Of a DNA stretch of 64,000 nt, positions 34,390 through 46,491 are shown in pieces. The stretch's first letter is position 1; each line of letters begins with the position of its first letter. The notes beneath the pieces are model-generated. The model was not told the origin of the DNA and searched no databases. It worked only from the letters and a program-made list of their open reading frames with translations. This DNA comes from Channallabes apus. Lineage: Eukaryota > Chordata > Actinopteri > Siluriformes > Clariidae. Location: positions 54,572,104-54,636,103 of the forward strand of contig CM060107.1 of NCBI GenBank assembly GCA_030522415.1, written 5' to 3'. A program made the translations under genes and the position numbers.

Positions 34390-34916
34390 TACTGTATGTC
34401 TGACTCATCCTGGTGTCTTGCTTCTAGCTGCTATCTCATCTGATGGAGGTCCCATGAGATCTGCTTGGGATGCATGTAGTGACTGGGACAGTCCTGCCCT
34501 CGGCTGATGGAGACAGCTGTTCTCTGAGGACTGCATTGGCTTAATAGTTCAGGATTGGAATTTCCAACAGTTTTGTACCTGATCCTCCAATAATGAAAGT
34601 GGCTCCATATTAACTTAAACACATCTCCTGTTACAGTATACTGAATGTCCAGCCTCCTAACACTCAGTATGACTGCAGACCAATCCCTGCTATCCATTAT
34701 CACCCAAATGAGGATGGGTTCCCTGTTGAATCTGGTTCTTCTCAAAGTTTCTTCCTTCTGCCATCTCAGGGAGTTTTCCCTCAGCACCGTCGCCCTCGGC
34801 TTTTGCTCGTCAGGGACGATCTGATCATTCCGATTTATTTTCTTTTGATTGTGTAAAGCTGCTTTGCAACAATGACCATTGTTAAAAGCGCTATATAAAT
34901 AAAATTTAACTGAATT
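34390..34916 (+). mobile_element. L2-type LINE 3' UTR copy
   Basis: ATGAGGATGGGTTCCCTGTT, CATCTCAGGGAGTTTTCCCT and ATTGTGTAAAGCTGCTTTGC, then TTGTTAAAAGCGCTATATAA and AATAAAATT, form the 3' part of a retroelement tail that recurs in fish genomes. The 5' limit (about 34390) is uncertain. The open frame on its minus strand is an artefact. Confidence 0.6.
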
Positions 34917-35529
34917 GAACGAGGAATCGGAATCGTCTCATGTAGAGTGAAAACAAATGAAAGTGGGTTTACTGCGATATTTAGGTTAATAGAAAAAGTC
35001 CCAACTTACAAACTAATAAAAATGGAACCGGCTTCTTGTGTTTGCACTGATTGTGTGTGTGTTGGTTTAGAGATTTTGCTGGTTTGGGGTAGAACCATGT
35101 CATAGGAGCTCGTTATTAAATTCTCGCCCTAGGCCTCACAGAGCTACAGGCTGGATCTGAGCATGTTGTTATGCGGTATATAGCTTCCAGTCATGTCTAA
35201 ATGAACTGACACACACTTCACTTTAATGGCTTCCTGGGTGAGACATTGATGAACAGGTTTGTGTGAGTGTGTGTGTATTTAAAAAAATGCAAGGTTTTAA
35301 ATGAACACCTGCCGAAGCCATTTCTACTGTTTGTGAAGAACATAGTGGATTAATTTACTTTGTGTGTGTGTGTGTGTGTGTGTGAGACACATCTTAATAA
35401 GGACCCAAGGAATGCTTTGACCGTCAATTCTCAATAAACATGTGGGCTTTTTCTGCCTAGCAGAGCATGATGAGATTCTTCCTGTTGACTAAACAGCAGT
35501 TATTATGAGCATCAGTCTTAAGAGATATG

Positions 35530-35561
<32 letters not shown>

Positions 35562-35755
35562 AGTGTTACTTCCTGAATATGAAATGGAGAAATCATCAGT
35601 AGGACGTCACCATGTCATTAAATGCAATAAGACGCTGATCTTCTGTCTGTTTACACAATCATGGAGTCTTCCTGTGTTCTTCTTCCAAGGAAAGTGTAAT
35701 GGCTCTGCGTAGAACCTGACATCAAAGTTAAACTAAAGCACTCACACAGACGACT
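34917..35755. other. Intergenic sequence with (TG)n and (CA)n runs
   Basis: (TG)n at about 35361-35384 and (CA)n at about 35528-35553. Nothing else seen. Confidence 0.55.
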
Positions 35756-35768
35756 TCTTCTATAATCT

Positions 35769-35998
35769 TTCATTCATTCACACACACTACGGGCAATTTT
35801 AGGAACGCCAATTAGCCTAACCTGCATGTCTTTGGACTGTGGGAGGAAACCGGAGTACCCGGAGGAAACCCACCAAGCACGGGGAGAACATGCAAACTCC
35901 ATGCACACAGAGACGGGAATCGAGCCTGGCCGGGGAATCGAACCCAGACCCTGGAGGTGCAAGGCGCCAGTGCTAACCACTCCACCACCGCGCCGCCC
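35769..35998 (-). repeat. Internally deleted SINE with a perfect 12-bp target duplication
   Basis: CTTCTATAATCT at 35757-35768 is repeated at 35999-36010. The head half is intact and the terminal TTCATTCATT is kept, but about 130 bp of the 3' body is missing compared with 33237-33600. Confidence 0.9.
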
Positions 35999-36019
35999 CT
36001 TCTATAATCTATTAATTAA

Positions 36020-37520
36020 AATTCTTCTCTTATGGGGCAAAAACAATCTTTTTTTAGTGCTTGGATCAGCTTAGAGTGCCATAATCTGTTCCCTCCAAAG
36101 AGTACATTCGTAATCTGTTCCATTTCTAGTCAGAATAAATGAGTGTTTTTGCACTGTCATGCTAAATCCATGATTAATGAGCGCTACCCGAATGTTGACC
36201 TCTAGTCCGACATCAGCTAATTTCCCGAGAGGCTTTGTGTCTGTCAGCTTTACCCTGGACTACTTTAGTACTGACAATCTGGTTGAGCAGCTCCGAGTCT
36301 CAGTTTATTGATTTTTCCTTTTCTTTTTTGCTTTAATCTTACATTCTTCAAACTGAAATATTTTATTGCTGTTTTTGGTCCAAACATGTCTCATTAATTG
36401 TCTCCAGTATGCCACGTCTTGTATTATTTATTACCCTTAATATACAGTAAGTGTGTTAAGAGAGACGGTGCAGGCTTTTATTAGATGCCTTTTTTAAACT
36501 ACAACAATAGAAATATCCTAAAAAGAAATGTTTTGTGCAGTCATTACCGTTACATTTAAAAAAACAAAACAAAAACATGCCTTTAAGCCACACCCACTCC
36601 ATGTCCTACCTGTGTAAAAAAGTGATATACTCCAAAAAATCATTCAATTCTGACTGCTGTGGAATAGCCTCAATCTGGACTCATCAGACCACATGACCTT
36701 TTTCCATCACTCCAAAGTCCAATCTTTATGCTCGCTAGCAAGTTGAAGCAAATCCTGATCTGAAACCCAGCTGCTCTTCAGATGAACTCAACTGACATCA
36801 CGTCAAATCTCAACACACTCCACACTTACACAAAGATGAACACTTTAGCATTAACATTTAACCTTGTTTTAATTACTGTAACACCTGAAACAAGTTTTTA
36901 CAACTGTTTAGAAAAGAGCAATCCTAATACCATGTGATCCTGAACACCACAGACATCAGAGCCAAACGTACACTAGGATGCAAGAACTGTATCCCCGATC
37001 TGTTTTAACCTTTTAATTACGTATCAATAAATGTTGTAGCCATAAACCAAAAAAATCAGCAATAGGGGTAAAAAGTGATCCAACTCTTTATACCTTATAA
37101 TATGTTGAATGCTCAGTAAAGAGCCCAACAGAGAATGCAAAATAATATCGGCAATCCAGCATCATATACCTGGTGAGCAGAACCTCCCCCAGGATAAAAT
37201 ATTTCCCCTGAACATCACGAGCTTGCATCATCATCATGATCCCAATCCTGAACCCAGAAGAATAAAACTGTACAGGGAACATTATTAAAATTCATAATTG
37301 TCCCCTTAGGAGCACTACGGTACATTCCTGGGGCATTAATTACACCTCTGGGGACAACTCAGGCCAAAACGAGTGTTTTCCCACAGTCACAAAGGACATT
37401 AATGATCATTGTGCACACAGAGAGTTTCAACATGGCATTTAAAAATAAGAATAATTAAGCTTAATTACTTCAATACTTTCATTATTTTCGTTTTGCAAAG
37501 TGATTTAATAAAATTACAGG
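36020..37520. other. Intergenic sequence with a possible Tc1-like fragment
   Basis: About 36640-36760 (CTGGACTCATCAGACCACAT ... CAATCTTTATGCTC) resembles the middle of a Tc1-like transposase gene read on the minus strand. It is short and diverged. I see nothing else. Confidence 0.35.
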
Positions 37521-37527
37521 TTTCTGT

Positions 37528-37700
37528 CCCTGAGTGGTGCAGCGGTAAAGTGCTCGACCTATCATCCGGAGATCACTGGTTTGAAATTTTTTTTACTTTC
37601 GGTCCTCCCTGACTGACTGGTAATAGTAGCCTTAATGTTGGAGCTCCCTAGTGATGGGGAGGAGGTGGAATCCTGTAGGATTATAGAGGAATGGCAACAT
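37528..37700 (+). repeat. tRNA-derived SINE fragment, third type
   Basis: CCTGAGTGGTGCAGCGGTAA (A box) and ACTGGTTTGAAAT (degenerate B box) are spaced as in a tRNA head and followed by an unrelated body. A single copy is seen here. Confidence 0.45.
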
Positions 37701-37813
37701 TTTACCACCTGAGATGCAAACATGGATAAATTAAGAAAAACCCCAACTTATAAATTTCGCCACAATATTCCTAAATAGTAATTTTCTGAGAAAAAATATA
37801 TATACTGTATATA

Positions 37814-38362
37814 CAGTACAGGCCAAAAGTTTGGACACACCTTCACTCATTCAATGTGTTTTCTTTATTTTCATGACCATTTACATGGTAGATTCTCACT
37901 GAAGGCATCAAAACTATGAATGAACACATGTGGAGTTTGTACTTAACAAAAACAGGTGAAATAACTGAAAACATGTTTTATATTCTAGTTCCTTCAAAAT
38001 AGCCCCCCTTTGCTCTGATTACTGCTTTACACACTCTTGGCATTCTCTCGATGAGCTTCAAGAGGTCGTCACCTGAACTGGTTTTCCAAAAGTCTTGAAG
38101 GAGTTCCCAGAGGTGTTTAGCACTTGTTGGCCCCTTTGACTTCACTCTGAGGTCCAGCTCACCCCAAACCATCTCGATTGGGTTCAGGCCCGGTGACTGT
38201 GGAGACCTTTTTTTGTTAAGTACATACAGTAACTCCACATGTGTTCATTCATAGTGTTGATGCCTTCAGTGAGAATCTACCATGTAAATGGTCATGAGAA
38301 TAAAGAAAACACATTGACAGATAGATGAGAAGGTGTGTCCAAACTTTTGGTCTGTACTGTAT
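37814..38362 (-). mobile_element. Deleted Tc1-like transposon with long inverted repeats
   Basis: The left end CAGTACAGGCCAAAAGTTTG and the right end CAAACTTTTGGTCTGTACTG are inverted. The match extends inward for more than 100 bp at each side (left to about 37940, right from about 38222), as in IR/DR-type Tc1 elements. A 3' piece of transposase remains on the minus strand (PGLNPIEMVWGELDLRVKSK and on to GYFEGTRI). The DNA-binding and first catalytic parts are deleted. TA-rich flanks fit a TA target. Confidence 0.8.
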
Positions 38363-38365
38363 ATA

Positions 38366-38800
38366 ACAGAATATTTGTACACTGGTGCGCGGTCACATGG
38401 TGTGAGGTTGTTTATCAGGAGTTGGTCTCAGCCCGCTTCAGCATACCAAGACATTTTGGACAATTTCTTGCTCCCAACTTTGTTGGAAAAGTTTGGGGAT
38501 GGCCACTTCCTGTTCCAACATGACTGTGCACCAGTTCACAAAGCAAGATCCATAAAGACATAGACGAGTAAGGTTAGTGTGGAAGAACGTCCTGACCTCA
38601 ACCCAATGGAAAACCTTAGGGACGAATTAGAGCTGAAACAGTGATCCAGACCTTCTTGTCCAACATCAGTGTGTGACCTCACAAATGCACTTCTGTAAGA
38701 ATGGTAAAAAAAATTCCCATAAACACTCTTCTAAACCTGGTGGAAAGCCTTCTCAGAACAGTTGAAGCTGTTATAGCCAACTTCATATTAAACCCTATGG
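38366..38800 (+). pseudogene. Tc1-like transposase relic
   Basis: The plus-strand frame reads LLEKFGDGHFLFQHDCAPVH, a typical second catalytic Asp block. After frameshifts it continues EERPDLNPMENLRDELEL and PTSVCDLTNALL, with several stops. It abuts the element at 37814-38362 and shares its 3' sequence with the fragment at 12468-12988. It is inactive. Confidence 0.75.
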
Positions 38801-38939
38801 ATTAAGAATTGGATATTATTTAAGTTCATATGCTACTCAAGTTCATATTTTTTTGTAAAACAAATTTCATTATCAAACGAAAACACATTAAGCAAAGTCA
38901 AAAGTTTAACATAGCACCATGGATAATTGGATAATTTAA

Positions 38940-39420
38940 AGGAAAGTGGTGTGTGAGCCTTTACATTAGCACAGGCTGGAGCTAATCAGTGTATCTAGAA
39001 GACCTTTATTAGCTGAGGGCAGAATTCAGGGATCTGCCTGAGCACGTTTAGACACCCTTGATGTTCTTGCGTGGTCTGAAGTAATTAAAGCAAAGCTATC
39101 AAAAGACCAGGTCCCTGGAGAGCCGTGTGCTGTGACAGCTCACTAAACTCTTCGGCTAATTATCAACCTTCTTTATGAGCTGAATTGGTTCTCGGAGTGT
39201 CAGGAAAGCCCCGTGGGGACGAGGTTCGAGATTTATATGAGGAAATTAACAGATATGAATTTCCACTTAGTCACAATGAGAGACTGTGGGAATAGAAAAG
39301 AGTCAAATGGGGCGATTAATTGTTTTGTCCCGTCGATAACCTGACAGCTTTATTTATAGAAGCATTTCCTTGTTAGCTGCTCTAGCAATAATGGAGCATT
39401 GGTCATGCCTCAGACATGGG
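38940..39420. other. Unique sequence, candidate conserved non-coding element
   Basis: This stretch of balanced composition has no repeats and has homeobox-type AATTA sites (GAAGTAATTAAAGCAAAG, GGCTAATTATCAACC, GCGATTAATTGTTTTG). The impression of constraint is mine and is not a measurement. Confidence 0.3.
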
Positions 39421-40635
39421 CTTTGTAGCAAAACACATTACGGGTTCAATGAAATTAATAAACTGTGTGTTTGCACGCAAAATATTCATATCTGTATTGA
39501 GATTTAAAGATGAAGGGAGTTCACGTTCATGTGTTTTTATCAAAAACGTCATTCAACTCCTGAAATGTGACAGTTCCTCAACCTCAGCTAAGTCACTCAG
39601 GTTTCAATGCAACAGTACAGACTCTTTTTCTGTTGTGGGCGGGGCCTAGCTAGAGGTAAAATAATCATCTGAACACGTTAACTAACGCTTGATATTCAAG
39701 TATTGTTGGCTTGGAATAAAAGAAAATGCATAAAATAAATACATGTTTATCTGACAGTAAATTAAAGTGGAAACCTGTGTTTACACAGTAATGTGGGTTA
39801 ACAGTGATAGGAATCGGTAACCGTTCTATAATCAATCATCGGCCGAGTAAACTGATCAATGATCGATTAATAATCGGTTTAACAGCACAGTACAGTGCTT
39901 CCTTAAATCAAAATTAAGGTGCATATAAGTGCATTATGATAGCTGTTGGTTGTTTTAAATGTTTCTGCTCTGCATGAAGCCTGTAAAGTTTGTCACTCGC
40001 TTATATACGCGAGCATAATTTAAGTCACCAGAGCCAAATTCCCTAACCCTCATTCTTTGCAAAAATGCAAGTTGAGCTGAGACTCTCATAAACCTCCTGC
40101 AGTCCCACTGAGCTGAACTGAGTTGCTTACAGTGTAAGATAGTACAAGTTCGACTATTTTGTGTTACGGTTAACCATATAGCCTTAAGGCTACTTTCCAG
40201 TTAGCAGTGTATCTACAGTAGTCCCTGGTTAGTCATACATAACCATGTTGTAAACAAGTACAGTTATTGGCAGTCTGTGCACTCGCATTTACACATGCTC
40301 GGTGTGCAGAAAAAAACATGTAACATACTGTAGCATGTTTTAGAAAATCTATTAAAATCGATTGCCATTTTTCATAATTGAGATCTTGAAATGCACAGGA
40401 AGTCAACTGATCATTGAATATAATCGATAATCAACCCATCATTACTGTTAACACTAACCCACTCTTATTATCACTCGACAGAATGTTAGTTATGGAACTT
40501 TTTTTTTGATACACACCGGTTTTCAGGCACTTAGAAAATTACAAGTGTCCTAGATCGCCAATTTCAGAGTTTTGTTAGGTTGGCCTGATAAACGTTGCAG
40601 ACCTAAAATAGACAATTATACAATTAGGCCGAGGT
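39421..40635. other. AT-rich intergenic sequence
   Basis: No gene or clear repeat seen. Confidence 0.45.
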
Positions 40636-40639
40636 CAGA

Positions 40640-40768
40640 CATTAGTCAGCCCAGGTTAAGGGCCTTGCTTAAGGCAACGCTGGCAGCCTACTAGAGATGG
40701 GGCTTGAACCGCCGACCTTCCGATCAATAGCTCAGAGACTTTACACACTGAGCCACCACCGTCCATTA
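40640..40768 (-). repeat. tRNA-derived SINE fragment, fourth type
   Basis: On the minus strand GGTGGCTCAGTGTGTAAAG (A box) and GGCGGTTCAAGCCCC (B box), followed by CTTAAGCAAGGCCCTTAACC, which is also found in the nested SINE at 29157-29345. Confidence 0.6.
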
Positions 40769-41170
40769 AAAAAACCAAAAACAACGTTGTTTTACATTTA
40801 TTTTGCGTGGCAGTTAAAGCTGGTTTAGAATTAAACTTTAAAGTTTGAGTCATTATACTGTACATTGGATTTGGGCTCTGACGAACATATTGCACAATGG
40901 CATTTTCATTAGGTCATGTAGCATAAGGTGATGAAAGGTCACTTTATCTACTCTACAGTCACCTCTATGAAATACTTGCAACTTTGGTCACAAATTTTAA
41001 CATTCTGAAGATCCTGAGAAGAAGAAAGTCAAATTAAATGCCCAACCTTAATTACATAACTATGAAAAGTAAAATGTCCATCAAAAATGTCCATCTTGTG
41101 TATTTGCTAATTTTTTGCTCAACAAGAATCATTGTAAAACTTGTAGAAAATTCTAATTAATAAAGAATTA

Positions 41171-41173
<3 letters not shown>

Positions 41174-41243
<70 letters not shown>
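41174..41243. repeat. (AT)35 microsatellite
   Basis: 70 bp of perfect AT dinucleotide, self-complementary. Confidence 0.97.
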
Positions 41244-41245
<2 letters not shown>

Positions 41246-43080
41246 TAGATACAGAATTTTAGATTATTTTGGTAAAAACCTGGAGTACTAAATGACTCAT
41301 TAATCATGACCTCACTTTTCACGGCCAGTGTAGTGGCTTTGGCTGCAAAAACAACCTAATCACTCATTCACACACAAACACCATTAACATGCTTTTACGA
41401 AACAAATGAACAAAAATTATCATAATTACCAACCTCACACCACCCACCTAGTCAGACCCCTGAATCCTGGCATTTGTTCAAACACGTCTTTAGAAAGCTT
41501 TTCCAGGTCATATTTTTCCTGCATGCTCGTTTTAACGAGTTAATGAGGGCTTGTTAACATCGTATCATATAACATCAGGGATCATTGTAGCATTTTCTTT
41601 TCTTCATGCACATTTCCTGCAAAAAATGTTACAGTAGCATCCTAGGAAGTAAAATTCTTGAATATCGTGAAAATATTCTATAATTTCTAAAAAATAAGGC
41701 TAGACCAAAACAAAATATAAGATAATTAAGCTTATTTTTAATTAAACATTACTTAAATTGCAAGTGAGAAATTTGGACAGATAATATTGCTTGATTTTAA
41801 AGAATTTACGTTTTGAAAGAAGCAAAGTTCTCTGCAAACAGAAGAAGAATTTTTTGCTTGTAATTTTAGTAACAATCGACCAGAAAGAAACTTAAAATTC
41901 TATATTTGGTTAAACATACTTACATACAAGGAATTATAGATTCACTGTCTAGATGGAAAAAAATATTTCGCCTGCTAAGATTTTCTCATTGCTAAACTGA
42001 AGCATATCGACTAGAATTTCATAAAAATACAATTGAAAAAAAGTGCTATTTGCACCTGATTTTGTGTAAATTTGGATACAAGGGTTTTTGCACTAATGCA
42101 AAAACCGATTCATCTACTTTAAATGGCAGTATAATCATGTTTACCTTATGGGGTGTTGTGGGCATGGTTATATGTGAATGCACCATCAATGCACTCTAAA
42201 ATTAACTTCTGATTGTGCTTTATCAAAAGACACACTTGACTAAGAACATAGATACTTAAAGCTTTGTTTTTAACAAATTAAAACTGAGATTGAGATCCAT
42301 TCAACCGAACAGGATAATTTTTAAAAGGTGAAATGGATACAAAAAAATTTAAACAAACTAATTTAATGACAATTTTATGCAAAGAAATAAAAATAAAGAA
42401 CTTGCATTTAGAAATATTGTTTTAGCAAGTTTGAACAGAATATTTCCAAAATGCTTAAATACCGCAAACCCCTGTGTTCCATGGCTGGATACAACCAGAG
42501 AGGTCAAAGGCAGCAAAGGTTAAAAAAAATTTAATAAGATCAATAGCAGCTCGACTCTGCCGCTAATGCTGTACAAAATAATAAAGATGATCTCCACATC
42601 ACACCAGAGACTTTTTATCCTAAGCTGGTGTGATGTTTGTGTTGTGTGAATGGTGCGATTATATTATGTTTGTCATGGACAGGAAGAGATGCAATTAAAG
42701 CCACTCAGTATTTTCTTTATAAAAATGACATTAAGGATAGAAGCAGTGGTTAAAGGTAGGATTCAGGTAGAAACCTTGCGCACATACATAAGGCTTTGTT
42801 CTGGACTTGTTCCTGCCTGGTGTCTCTAATGATGTCCTTTAGAGCTGGCGTCCTACAGAGCACTGTCTTTGACGTCAGGTAGGTGAGTGGCAGGAGTCCT
42901 GCTGTTGCCATGGTTGTGCTCGCTTGCGGTGCACCAGTGGTGGATGAACGACGGTGATATAAAACCATAAAGGGAATGAATTGAGGAGGATAAAAAACAT
43001 ACAGAAGAAGATTCCCTGTATATCAAGGTCAAAAATGAGCACCTGCATAAAGATAAACAAAAGTAATAACATAATTATAT
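41244..43080. other. AT-rich intergenic sequence
   Basis: No gene or recognised repeat seen. Polypeptides that can be read here lack family signatures. Confidence 0.45.
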
Positions 43081-43082
43081 GT

Positions 43083-43084
<2 letters not shown>

Positions 43085-43121
<37 letters not shown>

Positions 43122-43148
43122 TATTATTATTATTATTATTATTATTAT
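43085..43148. repeat. (AAT)n-(ATT)n palindrome
   Basis: (AAT)n runs directly into (ATT)n at 43120/43121. This gives perfect inverted arms of 28 bp (43093-43120 and 43121-43148) with no spacer. Confidence 0.95.
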
Positions 43149-43149
43149 A

Positions 43150-44125
43150 CCATGTCTGACTGTATGAAAGCAAAATACTGAACAAGAAAGTTTTATATCT
43201 GTCGCATCATATCTGTTTATTAAATACTAATGCATCATGAATACAAGTAAGAATGAAGATAAAAAGAATAAACCACTTACTGACCTGCAGTAATAGACAA
43301 ATAATCAGCTTCAGGGTGGAAACTGTACTGTAACTACGTTTCTACGTAGCACTCTGTTGTTAATGAGTTTCCTACAACAGAACCACAAATAGGGTTTTAT
43401 TCCTTATATGTTAAAGCATGACTTGAGAACATGGTCTTACTCTGTAAGTCTCTTAATGAAGAAAATACTTCAATACTTCAAGAAATTCTATAGAATTATT
43501 ATGTCTTAAAATTGTCTGACATGGAACCCTATTTTTTGGGTTCCTCATAGAACGTTTCATGGTTAGGGGAATCATTAAAACAAGGGCTTCAAGGCACCTT
43601 TCTTAGAACCTGACATGCCTGTATATGAAAATCATGTGTTTACATGAAATGAAACATTACTATGAATTTCTTCAGAGCTTGAATCAGGACAGGGGTAAGG
43701 GGCGTCTCCAGGATCTTGGACAAGAACATGGACAGGTTGTGAAGCTGTTTCGAAAAATACTGGGAGAAATAATTGCTAAATCACACAAAAAACAAAACTC
43801 TATATCAAAGACAATAGAGAATTTTCCAAGCACACAGGGAATAAATTCTCTCCAGATGCACAGGCTTGTATATATTTATAGGTTGTTACTGTTCTAATTA
43901 TGAATCGTGATGCATACAAGCAGGCACATTTCACTGCAGGGGATGGAATCTCATTAACTTTTTAACCTGTGTGATTGATAACGTAGGATCTGAAACAATC
44001 GTGTATACATAGAGAAATCATAACACTGTCCTAACTTACCCTAGTAATTGTTAGACTTTGCTGTTGATTCTTTTATTGACCATAAATATTGACTTTGTAT
44101 ATTGAGTGAGGATTAAGAAAAAAAG
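43150..44125. other. AT-rich intergenic sequence
   Basis: Nothing recognised. The 90-residue frame at 43625-43897 has no domain that I can name. Confidence 0.4.
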
Positions 44126-44137
44126 ATTAGATATACA

Positions 44138-45000
44138 AGACTGTGCAAAAGTCTTGACCCACCTCATTTCTTCATATGAAATGAAATTAAATGGATGTAG
44201 ATTAAATGAAATGAAATGTTTTACTGTAACAGTCTGCAAAGTGCCTGAAGATACAATTTAAAACCTCAGCAGCGACCTCATTTCCCCTCTCGTCTGTTCC
44301 AACCACTCAACATTCAGCATCACCAGTATACTAATCACTGGCCTGATCATCTGTTCATCATCTGTTTCTTACTGGTTCATCCCTTATGTTAAATGCTTTT
44401 TATGCTTAAATCATTCATAGGTTACTTTAAACATTCCTTTGAAACTCCTCAGGTAACAGGACTGGACTGAAAACTTTGAAGAAGAAAGCCATTGTTGAAA
44501 GAAAGCCATAAGAAAGTCCTGTTTGCAGTTTGTGACAAGCCATGTGGGGGACACAGTAAACATGTGGAAGGAAGTGCTCTGTTCAGATAAGACCAAAAGT
44601 GCACTTTTTGACCTTAATGCAAAACATTACTGTAGTGTAGTAGCATATTGGTGGCACCATTATGTATTTAGTGGAGCCAAATAAAGACCTGTTAGAATCT
44701 ACAAAAGACTTGAGACTGTTAGAATGGCTCAGTCAAAGTAAAGATAAATTCAAATGAGAATCTGTGGCAAGACTTATAAATAACTGTTCACCAATGCCCT
44801 CCATCCAGTCTGACTGAGATTCAGTTACGTATTTTACAAAGAAGAATGGGCAAATTTTTCACTCTTTAGTTGTGAAAGTGCGAAGCTGGTAGAGAAACAT
44901 TACAAAAGTCTTGCAGCTGTAATTGCAGTAAGACATGGTACTACAACGTATTCACTCAGGAGCGCTGAACACAAATGCATGCTACACTTTTACTGTAGTG
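44138..45000 (+). pseudogene. Degenerate Tc1-like transposon
   Basis: The left terminal-type sequence ACAAGACTGTGCAAAAGTCT is typical of one Tc1-like group. Inside, GTTTGTGACAAGCCATGTGG (HQAMWG-type) and TGCTCTGTTCAGATAAGACC lie in the position of the first catalytic block. AATCTGTGGCAAGACTT and GCCCTCCATCCAGTCTGACT lie in that of the C-terminus. There are many stops and indels. The right end is not clear. Confidence 0.6.
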
Positions 45001-45045
45001 ACCCCTTGCCGGGAGCAGCCGAAAGACCAACAACAACATTAGAAA
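44995..45045 (+). repeat. 3' end fragment of the tRNA-Gly SINE
   Basis: GTGACCCCTTGCCGGGAGCA and GCCGAAAGACCAACAACAAC match the tail of 6108-6342. Confidence 0.7.
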
Positions 45046-46480
45046 ATCAATTATGATTATTATTCTGTGCAGTAGCTGAGGATAAACCTTGCTGTCTAAA
45101 GAGTCTGTTGTATTACAGCAACTAAAGCCCCAAATCTTCCTTTGGAGTGCCAGTGATACCGTTCTAATATCAGTACTAGACTGATGAACACTAATTTGTA
45201 CAGCAAGTTGAGTTCTTTAAAATGCAATTAACCTCTCATTACAGAGCTTAATTTGGAGCCTTAAGAAAGACAACGGGGAGTTATTTAAACCTTACAGCAA
45301 CCTTTTATATTCATTCAGCGCATGTATAATTCTCTCTAATAGGAATTTAGGATAGTTGTTGATTAAAATTTTTTGGAGAGTCAGGCTCATTGCTATTTTG
45401 TAAACACCAAGAAGAGACTGTTTTGCCTTATTCGCCGTTCATTTCACTTATTGAATGGCTTATTTCAATTATTTGCCCTCCGCCTGTACAACGCGTCTTT
45501 CTAGTTGTGAGCAGGATTTGGCACCGATCATGTTGGTCCTCCCCGAGTTGGCGAGGATGATAAACACGGAAAAGCTGGTCACTTTCTTGCCAAGAGGCAG
45601 AAAGTTTTCTCAGCTGTGTCATAGAACACAGTTGAGATACAGTAAGAGGGAGGAGGGAGGATTACAGTATGTTAGGCTTTACTCACTTATAAGGAAATGA
45701 TTTACTAAACAGCTTCGAATGTTTAAACGACGCTGACTGATCACTTTCGTGGTGAGACTAGTTGTCCAATAAACATTCCTTAGTAACTCAGAAACTAAGG
45801 CAAATCAAGAACAAACATTATTTTTTTTGTAATGCAGAGCTTTCACTTATACATCAAATATCTGGTTATTAATATTTTAGTTGTGCTATAACAGCCTCCA
45901 TAGAACATAAAAATACATACAAGATAACGTAGTTGTTACTGTATACACTGAAAGTTGTACCTTCGGTTGTTAATTGTCAGTTGCCAGCTCCACCAATCGC
46001 AGTTACTGTATGGAAGGATATGTGTTAGCGAAGCAAAATAGCTGGTTAAATAAACAAACAAACTAACTGTTGATAATAAATGGTGTTTGTGGAACCTTTG
46101 TATTAAAGGAATATCTTACTCGAGAAAATATCTGCATGGCTGCAATATCTACATTACCCAGGCTGCACCCTCATGCCTACAGTACACCAGGCTGATAGTC
46201 AGTACAACTGCATGACTTTGAGTGTGATGTTGCTTAATTATTCAACACCTTTAGACCAATCAGAATCCAATCCATCCAATTTATCAATGTTGTGGTCTGA
46301 TTAACAGAAAGTAAGAACAAAATTGTAATCTTTGAACTAACGAGCAATCTGAGACTGTTGAAGCTACTGTATTAAAGAAGCTGCATTAATTTTTCAGAAT
46401 TTTCTGGCAAGAAAAAATTGACACACTTTTACATTATCGTCGACTGTAAAACTCATAAAGCACAGAGTTGTGTGAAAAGT
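45046..46480. other. Intergenic sequence downstream of tmem200a
   Basis: About 45430-45640 looks unique and may be conserved. An inverted CCAAT-element match lies near 46243-46268. No gene seen. Confidence 0.4.
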
Positions 46481-46485
46481 TGACT

Positions 46486-46491
46486 TTTATT
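46486..46491 (-). other. tmem200a: Candidate poly(A) signal of tmem200a
   Basis: TTTATT on the plus strand is AATAAA on the coding strand, about 465 nt after the stop. It would give a 3' UTR containing the A-rich run at 46792-46808 (T-rich on the plus strand). Confidence 0.4.

Noticed and set aside
42981..43181. Frame with poly-Asn and poly-Tyr runs
   Set aside because: Translation of the AAT/ATT palindrome.
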